Of a stretch of 64,000 bases of DNA, positions 49,653 to 58,870 are shown piece by piece. Each line of letters starts with the position of its first letter. Position 1 is the first letter of the stretch. Origin of the DNA: Comamonas endophytica (GTDB lineage Bacteria; Pseudomonadota; Gammaproteobacteria; Burkholderiales; Burkholderiaceae_C); assembly GCF_023634805.2 (NCBI RefSeq), contig NZ_CP106882.1, positions 248,001 to 312,000 of the forward strand, written 5' to 3'. The translations under genes were made by a program, and so were the position numbers. The notes under the pieces were generated by a model that was given only the letters and a program-made list of their open reading frames with translations, was not told the DNA's origin and did no database searches.

Positions 49653-51622
49653 AGTGCCACCTCCTCGCCTGCCGCAAGCGCGCGTACCGGCCGCAGCACG
49701 TCGCTGGCCGCGGGTTCGGGCACGGCGGCGCGCGCGGCGAAGGTCGGGTCCTGGAAGAACAGCGGCTGGCGGCCATAGATGGCGGGAAAGCCTGCGACAT
49801 AGACCACCATGTCGCCGGCCTCGGTGATCTGCCCCTGCGCGTCTTTCTTCGGCCCGGGCATGCGCAGGCACTCGTCGGGCGTGAGCAGCGGCCGCTGCGT
49901 CTCCTGCGTGGTGCGCGAAACCTGGCCCAGGATGGCGCTGGTGCGCCGGCCGCTGGTGGTGATCTGCTCCTTGGCCACCGTGGTCTGGCCGGTCAGCTTC
50001 GACAGGTGCTCGGCGGTTTCGATGCGATTGGGCGGATAGGCGTTCTGGATATGGCAGTTCGAGGTGATGGTTTCGTCGGGGCCATAGCCGGACTCCTTGC
50101 TCTTGAGCTGGTTCACGTCCTGGCAGATCAGGTAGAACTTGATGCCGTAGCTGGCGACGAAGGCCAGCGACTCCTGCAGGATCTCGAGCCGGCCGAGGCT
50201 GGGAAACTCGTCCAGCAGCCCCAGCAGCCGATGCTGATAAGCCTGGCGCGCGCGCACCATCGCCGTGGCCGGCGCGCGCCCGATGCGCCACCAGCGTCCG
50301 GGCGCCGCCACCTCCACGCGCTCGAATTCCATCTTGTCGGCCAGCAGCCGCACGATCATGTTGACCATGACCCGCACCAGCGGCCGCAGCCGCGCCTTGT
50401 CGCTGGGCTGCGTGACGATGTACAGGCTCACCGGGCTGCGGTGGTGCATCAGGTCCTTGATGCGGAACTGGGAGTGGCTGACATTGCGCGCCACCACCGG
50501 GTCGCGGTAGAGCGCCAGATAGGATTTGGCCGTGGACAGCACCGAACCGCCCTCCTCGTCCGGACGGTCCAGCATGTCGCGCCCCGCGCTGGCAACTGCC
50601 GGATGTGCCTTCCCCGCGCAATGTGGATAGCTGGTCATTTCCTGCCACAGCGCGCGCGTGTCCCGTGTGGGGTCGGCCAGCATGGCATCCACGGCGGGCA
50701 GGGTGGCCGGCGTGCCATCGGCGCGGGCCTTGTAGAGGACATGCAGGATCACGCCCACCAGCAGCGCCTGGCTGGTTTTCTGCCAATGGCTTTCGAGCCC
50801 CCTGCCGTCCGGGTCGACGATCAGCGTGGCAAGGTTCTGCACGTCGCCCACCTCGTATTCGGTGGCAATGCGGATTTCATCCAGCGGGTTCCAGCACAGC
50901 CCGGCGTCGGGCGAGGCCGGCTCGAAGCGGATCACCTTGTTATGCGCATGCTTTTGCCGCCAGCCCGCCGTCATGGCCCAAAGCTCACCCTTGAGATCGG
51001 TGACCACCGTGCTGTGCGGCCACGACAGCAGCGTCGGCACCACCAGCCCCACGCCCTTGCCCGAGCGCGTGGGCGCATAGGTCAGCACATGCTCGGGGCC
51101 GTTGTGGCGCAGATAATGCATGGCGCCGCGCGCATCGACCCAGGCGCCGACGTAGACGCCCTCACCGCTCCCACCAGGCAGGCCGCGCAGCCGCTCGCTC
51201 CAGCGGCGCGCGCCCGGCATCAGTCCCGCGCGCCGGATGTCGCGCGCATCGGCCCAGCGCGCCGAGCCATGCAGGTAGGCGCTGGGCCGGGCGGAGTTGG
51301 CCTGCAGCATGCGCATGACAGCCAGCGCCACCAGCGCGCCGCCCGCCAGCAAGATGCCCGCGCTGGCCGCGCGCAGGAAGACATCGGGATAGTGGCCATA
51401 CCACTGCGCCGCCCACAGTACGATGCCCCACGGCGGATACAGCTGGCGCCAATGCGCACCCAGGGACGGGTGGTATTGCAGGTCATGGGCCAGGAATTGC
51501 GTGGCGGCCTGCACTCCGGCCAGCAGCGCCACCAGTGCCAGGAGCGGAACCACCTTGCCAGGGCGTGCCTGGCCTGCCCTGACCTGGGGCCCCACTGCGT
51601 TGTTGAAGCGATCTTTCATCAT
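49649..51622 (-). CDS. traG: Conjugative coupling protein TraG (VirD4 family)
   Basis: 657 residues, close to the size of IncP TraG. Two N-terminal membrane segments are followed by a RecA-like ATPase with Walker A THAPTRSGKGVG-type loop (YAPTRSGKGVGLVVPTLLSW), Walker B LLDEFPSLGR, and a conserved SNCHIQNAYPPN region. It links the relaxosome to the type IV secretion channel. The stop overlaps traF by four bases. The gene starts 286 bases from the divergent traL, a place where IncP-1 carries traH to traK and oriT. Confidence 0.95.
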   Translation of the reverse strand: MMKDRFNNAVGPQVRAGQARPGKVVPLLALVALLAGVQAATQFLAHDLQYHPSLGAHWRQLYPPWGIVLWAAQWYGHYPDVFLRAASAGILLAGGALVALAVMRMLQANSARPSAYLHGSARWADARDIRRAGLMPGARRWSERLRGLPGGSGEGVYVGAWVDARGAMHYLRHNGPEHVLTYAPTRSGKGVGLVVPTLLSWPHSTVVTDLKGELWAMTAGWRQKHAHNKVIRFEPASPDAGLCWNPLDEIRIATEYEVGDVQNLATLIVDPDGRGLESHWQKTSQALLVGVILHVLYKARADGTPATLPAVDAMLADPTRDTRALWQEMTSYPHCAGKAHPAVASAGRDMLDRPDEEGGSVLSTAKSYLALYRDPVVARNVSHSQFRIKDLMHHRSPVSLYIVTQPSDKARLRPLVRVMVNMIVRLLADKMEFERVEVAAPGRWWRIGRAPATAMVRARQAYQHRLLGLLDEFPSLGRLEILQESLAFVASYGIKFYLICQDVNQLKSKESGYGPDETITSNCHIQNAYPPNRIETAEHLSKLTGQTTVAKEQITTSGRRTSAILGQVSRTTQETQRPLLTPDECLRMPGPKKDAQGQITEAGDMVVYVAGFPAIYGRQPLFFQDPTFAARAAVPEPAASDVLRPVRALAAGEEVAL

Positions 51623-51715
51623 GAGCGGCCTTTGGACATGGCCCTTTGCGGGCTTTTGCAGGAGGCGGCGGACATGACCTGCACCCCGTCTGGGGCGGGA
51701 GTATAGCCACGCCAG

Positions 51716-51729
51716 TTCGTTATAACGAA
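51716..51729. promoter_or_regulatory. Perfect 14-base palindrome in the traG-traL gap
   Basis: TTCGTTATAACGAA is fully self-complementary. A half-copy (TATAACGAAT) lies near 51856. The spacing upstream of both divergent genes suggests a repressor operator. I cannot name the protein. Confidence 0.55.
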
Positions 51730-51786
51730 ATATTTCGGTGTCATGCCCGCGACATCGACAATGGATTTATCGTTTGTGCTGAATTT

Positions 51787-51799
51787 TTTAGCCGCTAAA
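51787..51799. promoter_or_regulatory. KorB-type operator (IncP OB consensus)
   Basis: TTTAGCCGCTAAA is an exact match to the IncP KorB operator consensus TTTAGC[G/C]GCTAAA. It lies in the divergent traG-traL promoter region. KorB is a global repressor and partition protein of IncP plasmids; no korB gene is seen here. Confidence 0.75.
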
Positions 51800-51908
51800 A
51801 ATTTCGCTATCAGAGGCAGCCCGGCAAAACCCGCAGATTCCGGTGATTTATCGCATATAACGAATAAAAGCACGGCACAATGCCAGCCACGATTTGCGGA
51901 GGACTGAC

Positions 51909-52634
51909 ATGGCCAAGGTGCATTGCGTGATGCAAGCCAAGGGAGGCACAGGCAAGTCGCTGGTGGCTGCGCTGCTGGCGCAGTTCCTCGCGCGCGGCGG
52001 CGCCGAGCCGCTATGCATCGACGTCGATCCGGTGAATGCAACACTCTCTGGCTACCGGGGCCTGGCGGTGCAGACGCTCCCATGGCATGCAAGCAATTTC
52101 TTCGATGCACGGGCATTTGACGCCATGCTGCAGCGCATTGCGCAGACATCCCGGAACGTGGTCGTGGACAGCAGCGCCAGCGCCTGCCTGCCCTTGCTGC
52201 ATTACCTTGCCGGGCCCCGCGCGCGCGACCGGCTGGCGCGCATCTGCCACCGCTGGGTCGTGCATACGCTGGTGGCGGGCGGGCCGGCGTTCCTCGATAC
52301 GCTGAACGGCTTTGCGCAACTGGCAGCGCGGTGGCCCGAAGCCACACGCTTCGTGCTGTGGCTGAACCCGTACTGGGGCGCGCTTTCGCACCAGGGCCAG
52401 GGAGTGGAAGCACTGCCCGCCTACCAGGAGCACCGGCGCCGCATACAAGCCTTGCTGCGCTTGCCGGCGCTGAACCCGGCAACCGACGGCCGCACCCTGG
52501 CCGGGCTGCTCCAGCAGCGTCTTACCTTCGACGAGGCCATGGCCATGCCGGAGCACGGCCTCCTGGAGCGCCAGCGCATGAAGCAGCTGCAGCGCGCGCT
52601 GTTTGCCCAACTCGACATGGCAATGGTGCGGTGA
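51909..52634 (+). CDS. traL: TraL-like ParA-family ATPase
   Basis: 241 residues. The deviant Walker A is MQAKGGTGKSLVAALL at residues 7-22, and LCIDVDPVNATLSGY follows as in IncP TraL. The start at 51909 has GGAGG seven bases upstream. Its stop overlaps the traM start as TGATG. Its function in transfer is accessory. Confidence 0.85.
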   Translation: MAKVHCVMQAKGGTGKSLVAALLAQFLARGGAEPLCIDVDPVNATLSGYRGLAVQTLPWHASNFFDARAFDAMLQRIAQTSRNVVVDSSASACLPLLHYLAGPRARDRLARICHRWVVHTLVAGGPAFLDTLNGFAQLAARWPEATRFVLWLNPYWGALSHQGQGVEALPAYQEHRRRIQALLRLPALNPATDGRTLAGLLQQRLTFDEAMAMPEHGLLERQRMKQLQRALFAQLDMAMVR

Positions 52635-53080
52635 TGGCGCATGCATTCACCCCCATCGAAACGCTGCTTGAAGAGCTGGCCGCGCAGAACCATGTCGCGC
52701 TGTCGCCCGACGATCCCATCCTGGTGCTGCACACCATCCACCGCCGCGTGCTGCAGGACGGCCTCGAAGCCCAGCAGGCCCAGCTCGACCAGTACCAGCA
52801 GGCCCTGGAAACCCTGAGCCTGCGCTGGAGCGCGGACGCGCGGGACAAGGCCGAGCGCAGCCTGAACGCGGCTTTGGCCGCGGCCCGCAATGCGCTGGCA
52901 CAAGCGGTGCAAGACAGTGCCAGTGCCTCGGCCGACACCCTGCGTGCCGAGCTGGAGACCGCCCTGGAGCGCGTTGGCGCAACGCTGCAGCATGCGCATC
53001 GCATCGCGCTGCTGCAACTGTTGGCTGCGGGTATCACGCTCTGCGCTGCGGCGCTGGCTGGCTGGCGCCTGCTGGGCTGA
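52634..53080 (+). CDS. traM: TraM-like conjugation protein
   Basis: 148 residues. A coiled-coil body rich in Ala, Gln and Glu (QQAQLDQYQQALETLSLR, ADTLRAELETALERVG) ends in one membrane segment (LLQLLAAGITLCAAALAG). Position after traL and size match IncP TraM. In IncP-1 the next genes would be trbA and trbB onward, but here an MFS gene follows. Confidence 0.75.
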   Translation: MAHAFTPIETLLEELAAQNHVALSPDDPILVLHTIHRRVLQDGLEAQQAQLDQYQQALETLSLRWSADARDKAERSLNAALAAARNALAQAVQDSASASADTLRAELETALERVGATLQHAHRIALLQLLAAGITLCAAALAGWRLLG

Positions 53081-53182
53081 ATGGGCCCCTGCGCTTGCAG
53101 TCAGAGCGCGGTCGGCGATGATAGGCACCTTTGACCTCGCTGCCCGGCGCGTCCCAGACGCGCTCCAAGGCTGTGCCCTGTT

Positions 53183-54511
53183 ATGCAATCTTCCGCGCCC
53201 TCTTCGTTCATCTCGGTGGAAGCCGGCCTGCAAAGCGCCGGCGTCGGCAAGTTCCAGTACCGGCTTTTCGTGATCTTCGGGCTGGTCTGGCTGGCCGATG
53301 CGATGCAGGTACTGTCGATCGGCTTCAGCGCCCCGTCCATTGCCAGGAGCTTCGGCATCACCCTGCCCGAAGCCCTCAGTACCGGGACGCTGTTCTTCAT
53401 CGGCATGCTGGTCGGCGCCTTTGCCTTCGGCCGCCTTGCCGACCGCATCGGCCGGCGCCCGGTGCTGCTGCTGGCGGTGCTGCTCGACGCCTGCGCGGGC
53501 GTGGCCTCGGCCTTTGCGCCCGATCTGGCCTGGCTGCTGGTCCTGCGCTTTCTCACCGGCATCGGCGTGGGCGGCACGCTGCCCGTGGACTACACCATGA
53601 TGGCCGAGTTCCTGCCCAGCCAGCGCCGCGGCCGCTGGCTGGTGATGCTCGAATCGTTCTGGGCGGTGGGTACGATCTTCCTGGCGATCCTGTCGCTGAT
53701 TGCCGTTTCCTGGGGCAACGATGCCTGGCGGCTGATCTTCTTCGTGACCGGCATACCGGCGCTGATCGGCGTGGTGCTGCGCTTCTACATTCCCGAGTCG
53801 CCTTTGTTCCTCAACCGCAACGGCCGATCGGAGGAGGCGCGCGCGGTGCTGCAGCGCGTGGCAGACACCAACGGGAGCGGTGTATCGATTGGTGCGCTGC
53901 AGCCCGAGGCGCTGCAGCGGCGCTCGGCCTTTGCGCTGTTTTCCAGCGAATTGCGCCGCCGCAGCATCGGGTTGCTGCTGGCCTGGGCGCTGATCTCGAT
54001 TGCCTACTACGGCGTCTTTGTCTATCTGCCGATTGAGCTTTCCGGCGCAGGCTTTGGCTTCATGCGTGGCCAGGAATTCCTGGTGGTGCTGGCGCTGGTG
54101 CAGCTGCCGGGCTTTGCGTTGTCCGCCTATGGCGTGGAGCGCTGGGGGCGCAAGCCCACGCTGATCGGCTTTTTGCTGCTCAGCGCCATTGGCTGCCTGC
54201 TCTACAGCTTGGGAACCAGCACGCCCGTGGTCGTTGGCTCGACGCTGCTGCTGAGCTTTGCGCTGCTGGGCACCTGGGGAGCACTATATGCCTTCACGCC
54301 CGAGGTCTACCCCACCAATCTGCGCGCCAGCGGCATGGGCCTGGCCGGCGCGGTTGCGCGCTTTGGTGGCCTGTTTGCACCGGCCATCATCGCGCCGATC
54401 ATGACCACGCATTTCACGCTGTCGCTGTTCGTGCTGGCGGGCATGCTGGCGGCGGGAGCGGCGGCCATCTGGACGGTGGATATCGAGTCGCGCAACCGGG
54501 TGCTGGATTAG
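53183..54511 (+). CDS. MFS transporter, SV2/aromatic-acid-type
   Basis: 442 residues, twelve membrane segments, with the loop 2-3 motif GRLADRIGRRPVLL and the second-half counterpart YGVERWGRKPTL. PESPLFL after segment 6 is the sugar/organic acid porter mark. Substrate is probably an organic acid or similar solute taken up with protons. It is the first gene beyond the tra block on the right. Confidence 0.88.
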   Translation: MQSSAPSSFISVEAGLQSAGVGKFQYRLFVIFGLVWLADAMQVLSIGFSAPSIARSFGITLPEALSTGTLFFIGMLVGAFAFGRLADRIGRRPVLLLAVLLDACAGVASAFAPDLAWLLVLRFLTGIGVGGTLPVDYTMMAEFLPSQRRGRWLVMLESFWAVGTIFLAILSLIAVSWGNDAWRLIFFVTGIPALIGVVLRFYIPESPLFLNRNGRSEEARAVLQRVADTNGSGVSIGALQPEALQRRSAFALFSSELRRRSIGLLLAWALISIAYYGVFVYLPIELSGAGFGFMRGQEFLVVLALVQLPGFALSAYGVERWGRKPTLIGFLLLSAIGCLLYSLGTSTPVVVGSTLLLSFALLGTWGALYAFTPEVYPTNLRASGMGLAGAVARFGGLFAPAIIAPIMTTHFTLSLFVLAGMLAAGAAAIWTVDIESRNRVLD

Positions 54512-54617
54512 GCGTCAGCCTTCTTGGTTCCGGCGTAACACTGCGCCGCCAGCCTTGTACTAATTTCAGCGTCTGCGCTCTTTCATTCGCAGTGCAGACC
54601 TGGGATTTTTTCAGACT

Positions 54618-55245
54618 TCAACCTCGCTTCATTTTTTCTTCGCGAATGGCAGTCTTCCTATCCTTCTGCGCTTTGAATACCTCCTCTTCGCGACGGAATT
54701 CCAAAGAGTTCCCCATAAACCAATCGTCTTTGGAACGGGATACCATGTGCTCCAGAAAATCTTCAGGCCCTGCCAATACAACTCCCTCGCCAACATCACG
54801 TATCAATAGAAATTCACATATTTCATCATGATATGGAGTTATCAAAAACGACTCCAACCAAGCTCCATCCAGAATTTTGAATCCAGGAACACTTCTTTGT
54901 GGCCCGACCCCCCACAATGCCTGCGATATCCCATTCCAACCTGCATTAAAAACTCTTGCCTTGGAAGAATTTTTTTTCCATAATGAAAAATATGGAAAGT
55001 GCAAGCAATTTTTCAATTTCCTTTGTTTTGCAGTATCTAATCAAACTTACGACATCAGACCAGCCAAATCTACCTTCGCGCGAATAGCATACCTTCCAGC
55101 CTTTAGGCTCAAGCCAATCCAGCCGCACTTCATCAAATCCCCTGACACTCCCTTCAAGTTGATCCAAAATCCCCCTCTCAACCTTGTCAATCGCTTCTAT
55201 CTCCAATAGCGGGAATTTCCGCACAACATCTATTTGATTTATCAT
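54618..55245 (-). pseudogene. cdiI: Immunity gene of the CDI locus, frameshifted at an A8 run
   Basis: The ATG (55243-55245) overlaps the toxin stop as ATGA. The first frame runs about 95 codons (QIDVVRKFPLLEIEAIDKVE, then EGRFGWSDVVSLIRYC) and breaks at 54970-54977, eight As on the minus strand. A one-base shift leads into the frame that ends at 54618 (ARVFNAGWNGISQALWG, then ESFLITPYHDEICEFLLIRD). Joined it is about 208 residues, low in GC compared with the window. The place and composition indicate an immunity protein. The family is not recognised. Confidence 0.65.
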
Positions 55246-55844
55246 TTCTGCCCCCTGCCAAAACGTATTTCTTGAATAGTTCTTTTCTTGTTGCCGTCTA
55301 TAACAATTATTTGCATAGTCGGTGCGCCAGCGCTGCTCCCAGGCCTAATAACAACCTCTACGTAATCTGCCAGTTTTTCACGCTTTCCCAAGCCATAAGT
55401 AGTAGAAATATCTTCAACATTCTTTAGACCTAGCCGATCAAACACCCTTTGCATATCTTCAGGTGTTCCATTTTCATACGTACCAATCGAATTGCTGGAT
55501 TTTTTCCGCTGTTCTGCCGTCGGCAGACTACCCATTGTTTCCTGCAGTCCGGAATTTATTGCCTTTTTTACTTCTCCAGGTGCAGCAAGCATGAGGAGGT
55601 CAACCTGCGGCTCAGGCATTGGCGTGGCGCCAACACCTTGCCCCTCAACTCCCCCGTTCATTTGATCACCACCAGTATGCGAGGGATAAATTGGCTTTTC
55701 CGCAGGAAACTCCGTCGACGAACCTCCCGCTACCGGATTGTCCAAATCATTGTTTCCCGTATGATTTGGCCCAATATCCGGCTGATTTCCGCCGGCATAA
55801 CCAGGAAACTGATCCGCCAGGCTCTGTAATGGGCTGCCCGGCAT
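55242..55844 (-). CDS. CdiA C-terminal toxin module (detached)
   Basis: 200 residues: a Gly/Asn/Pro-rich linker (GYAGGNQPDIGPNHTGNN), then a C-terminal domain with ISTTYGLGKREKLADYVEVV and MQIIVIDGNKKRTIQEIRFG. It is in the same frame as the two upstream cdiA pieces and is separated from the pretoxin part only by a TAA and one codon. The toxin fold is not one I recognise; I can see no obvious nuclease signature, though the basic tail would suit nucleic acid binding. Whether it is translated from its own ATG is unknown. Confidence 0.6.
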   Translation of the reverse strand: MPGSPLQSLADQFPGYAGGNQPDIGPNHTGNNDLDNPVAGGSSTEFPAEKPIYPSHTGGDQMNGGVEGQGVGATPMPEPQVDLLMLAAPGEVKKAINSGLQETMGSLPTAEQRKKSSNSIGTYENGTPEDMQRVFDRLGLKNVEDISTTYGLGKREKLADYVEVVIRPGSSAGAPTMQIIVIDGNKKRTIQEIRFGRGQK

Positions 55845-55847
55845 ATT

Positions 55848-56402
55848 TTATCCAGCAAACCACGCCAGCGCGCCTGCCGGCAAGGCGGACTCTACCATTG
55901 CCTTGCAGGATGGATTACCGATGCAGCGCTGCACGACCGCAACCTGGGCTGCAGATAATCCGCCAGGCCCCATACGCAACGCAACCTCAACTACCCGTCC
56001 CAGTGCCAGAAGAACAATATGATTGTTTGATGCCTCGTTGAATCCCGCCGCCCCTCCCTCCTTGCCTCCAATCGCAGCCCCAAGCCCTGCACCGGCACCC
56101 TGCACCAATGCCAGCTTGAAATCGAACGGCAAATCCAGTTTTGCGATTTCCTCGGCCAGCACCGGGGTGCCCAATGAGCTGGCGCCTGCTCCCAATGCTC
56201 CACCAAGGCCGGCGGTAAGCCCCCCGCCCAGGGCATGCATGCCGGTGCGCTTGATACCGCACTCGCCCCAATTCTTTGCCTCCTGGGTCAGACTGTCTTT
56301 TTCAGCGCCTTCCGCGCCAGCGGCACTTTGAAGCAGTTCGGCTTCTCTCTTGTTGGAATACTCGCCCGCCCACTTGCCTGCCTGTCTGCTTGCCTCCTGC
56401 AT
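55848..56402 (-). pseudogene. cdiA: cdiA pretoxin segment
   Basis: In the frame of cdiA, 185 codons match the region before the toxin in burkholderial CdiA proteins: ECGIKRTGMHALGGGLTAGL, GGALGAGASSLGTPVLAEE, a GAAIGGKEGG stretch and ALPAGALAWFAG. It ends at an in-frame TAA (55848-55850). The preceding stop at 56427 cuts it from the secretion domain. Several thousand bases of repeat region expected in CdiA are absent. Confidence 0.7.
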
Positions 56403-56426
56403 GGCGCCGTAGGAATCCCCCTGCCT

Positions 56427-57005
56427 TCAGGCTGGGGAGGAAGTCAAGAAGGACAGGCCGTCGATCACCAGGCCCGAGGGATTGGCAATGACCACATCGG
56501 CCCTTTGCCCGGCGACTTCCAGCGGCCCCATCAGCCGCGAGCTTGCCTGCGACTGGACCTCGTTGACGATCACCCGCGCGCTGCCCCGGGCCAGCCACTC
56601 GTTGCCCTGGAGCCTGCCGCCGATCTGGCTTTGCACCGGCGTGCGGCTGTTGTTGAGGATCGCGCCCTTAGCGCCGATGTCGAACTGCTGGTAGCGGTTG
56701 CGGCTAACGCCCGCGGCCGATGGTGTCTGGATATTGACCGTGGGCGTGCCGTTGGCGGAATTCAGCACCGTCGGGCGCTGGGAGCCGGGCGCCGAGCGCT
56801 CGGGAATGATCTGCGCCCCGCTCACGGGGATGCAAAGCGTCGGCGCCAGCGCCGCGGCCAGCCGCTTCAGGGCAAAGCCACGCGCGCGGGTACTGCGGGT
56901 ACTGCCGGCGCGGGCATTCCCATGGCCGCCGACGCTTGTTTCCTGAACCGCCATGTGGATGCCCCGCGACCGATTGAAGATGACACGAAAAAGATGCCGG
57001 TCCAT
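56427..57005 (-). pseudogene. cdiA: cdiA 5' part: ESPR and TPS secretion domain, truncated
   Basis: 192 codons. The start MDRHLFRVIFNRSRG is an extended signal-peptide region. The TPS domain follows with NIQTPSAAGVSRNRYQQFDI, GAILNNS and VVIANPSGLVIDGLSFL. It then ends at a TGA (56427-56429) instead of continuing into filamentous repeats. Ten bases separate it from cdiB, the normal cdiBAI order. It could still be exported as a short fragment, but cannot deliver a toxin as a full CdiA does. Confidence 0.78.
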
Positions 57006-57014
57006 AGCACCTCC

Positions 57015-58712
57015 TCAGAAGCCATAAACGAGATTGAAAGCCAGGTGCGCATGCGCCGTCTGGAAATGCTCCGGCTTCCTGATCGGTGCGCCCACCAGCA
57101 GCTCATAGGAAAGGCCACGCCCCGTGCCGCGCAGTCCCAGCGCCGCGCCGGTCAACGGGCGCCCGGCCAGGTACTGCGCCGACGGCCCGCTGACCCGGCC
57201 GGTGTCCAGCGCCACGAAGGCTTCGGCGCCAACGGCAAGCGGCAGCGCGACCTCATTGCGCCAGTAGCGTCCGCGCTCGGCCAGCAGCGTGCTCTCGCCA
57301 TCGAAGCCGCGCACCGTGTAGCGACCGCCGATGCCGATACGGTCCTGCGGCGTGAGCGGCGTGCCGTTCCACTGGGCATGCCAGGCCGTGGACCAGCGCA
57401 GGCGCGTGCCCGCCAGCGTGAAGGGCCGCGACAACGCCAGGTCGACGACATGGAGCTTCATGCGCGAGCTGCCTTCGCCCCAGGGCTCCTCGGGCGCGCG
57501 CAATGCGCCGAACGCGCCGGTGCCGCGCTTGAAGGCCAGACTGCCTTCGAATACCGCGGTGCCCAGATAGCTGCGCTGTGCCAGGCCCAGCTCGTAACCC
57601 GAGGTGCGCCGGCGTTGCACCTCGACTTCGGTGTCGTCGATGAAGTTGGAGGATGCGCGATGGAAGGCGCGCACGCTGGCGGTGGTGCGGGTGGTCGCGC
57701 TGCGGTGGATGATGCGGCCGATCCGGACATCGATCTGGCTGGATCTGCCGCTGTAGCGGTAGTCTTCGTAGGCACCCGCCACGGTCTGGTGATAGCGGTT
57801 GCTGGACGCCGTCAGGCCCAGCAGCCAGTAGTGCAGCGGCACCGAATAGTGCACCACCGCATTGCGCGTGCCGCGGCGCTCGCCGCCGCGCAGGCCGCGG
57901 CCCAGGCTCAGATAGGCCAGATCGTTGCGCTGGAGCGGGTTGTCCCAGGAAAGGGTGGCCGTGCCCTGGAGCCTGCCAGTCGACCGGGTCCCGCCATCGT
58001 CCAGCGCCAGCTGCATGCGCAGGGGCCTTGCCCTCCTGTAGCTGACCACCAGATCGCTTTGCCCGGGCAAGGCCTCCGGCCCCTCGCTGGGAACGATCTC
58101 GATATCGGCATCCGCGGTCGGCACGCGCTTGAGGTTTTCCAGCCCCTGCTCGATATCGCGCAACTGCAGCAGCGCGCCGGGGCGGGACGGCAGTGCGCCC
58201 AAGACCGAGGCATTTGCGGGACTGTCCGGGCTGAGGCGCACCTCGCGCAGCACGCCGGGAATGAACGCGATCTCCAGCACGCCGTCCTGCAGGTTCTGCG
58301 GCCCCACCAGCACGCGCGAGGTGATGAAACCGCGCTCCACCAGCGCATGCTGCATGCGCGCAAGGATGACCTGCACGCCCTGGGCGCCAATGCACGGCCT
58401 GCGTTGCAGATCCAGGCCCGCTGCAGTTTCGAGCCAGGGCAGCGCGCCGGACTGCGCGCCCGTGATGCGGATCGCGTGCAGCGCAAAGCACGGCGACTCG
58501 TTCTCGGGCAGCTCCAATGCCACTGGCGCAGCCGGCCCGGGCAGCGCATCGGCTTCGGGCAGCATGCGTTCGCGCAGCGCCTTGTCGCGTTCCTGCTGGC
58601 GCTGGATCTGCTGCTGCTCGAGCTGCTGCCCGGCTGTCGGCTGCGCATGGACCGCGCCGCCGGCGCACCAAGCCCATGCAAACAGGAAAATCGCGGGTCC
58701 TTTGCTCATCAT
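57015..58712 (-). CDS. cdiB: Two-partner secretion outer-membrane protein CdiB
   Basis: 565 residues of the ShlB/FhaC/HecB family: signal peptide (FLFAWAWCAGGAVHA), a periplasmic helix-rich linker, POTRA domains (FALHAIRITGA, VLREVRLSPDS), and a 16-strand barrel with the VRGFDGES loop motif near residue 466 and a C-terminal Phe (NLVYGF). It secretes CdiA through the outer membrane. The gene appears intact although its substrate is truncated. Start at 58712 or 58709 cannot be separated. Confidence 0.92.
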   Translation of the reverse strand: MMSKGPAIFLFAWAWCAGGAVHAQPTAGQQLEQQQIQRQQERDKALRERMLPEADALPGPAAPVALELPENESPCFALHAIRITGAQSGALPWLETAAGLDLQRRPCIGAQGVQVILARMQHALVERGFITSRVLVGPQNLQDGVLEIAFIPGVLREVRLSPDSPANASVLGALPSRPGALLQLRDIEQGLENLKRVPTADADIEIVPSEGPEALPGQSDLVVSYRRARPLRMQLALDDGGTRSTGRLQGTATLSWDNPLQRNDLAYLSLGRGLRGGERRGTRNAVVHYSVPLHYWLLGLTASSNRYHQTVAGAYEDYRYSGRSSQIDVRIGRIIHRSATTRTTASVRAFHRASSNFIDDTEVEVQRRRTSGYELGLAQRSYLGTAVFEGSLAFKRGTGAFGALRAPEEPWGEGSSRMKLHVVDLALSRPFTLAGTRLRWSTAWHAQWNGTPLTPQDRIGIGGRYTVRGFDGESTLLAERGRYWRNEVALPLAVGAEAFVALDTGRVSGPSAQYLAGRPLTGAALGLRGTGRGLSYELLVGAPIRKPEHFQTAHAHLAFNLVYGF

Positions 58713-58870
58713 GCCCAGCCCCTGAGTTGTGCTGGCCAGCTTATCTCCCGCATAGACCTTGCCTTGTAATCGACGATCCTGAATAGCTATTTTCTTAAGC
58801 TGCTGCCATGCCGCAGCGCGGGACTGATAAGCTGAGCGGGCGCGGGTTCGCCAGCCCGCAAGGAGGCCCG

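Noticed and set aside
56235..58769. 844-codon open frame opposite cdiB
   Set aside because: Antisense shadow of an intact outer-membrane protein gene.
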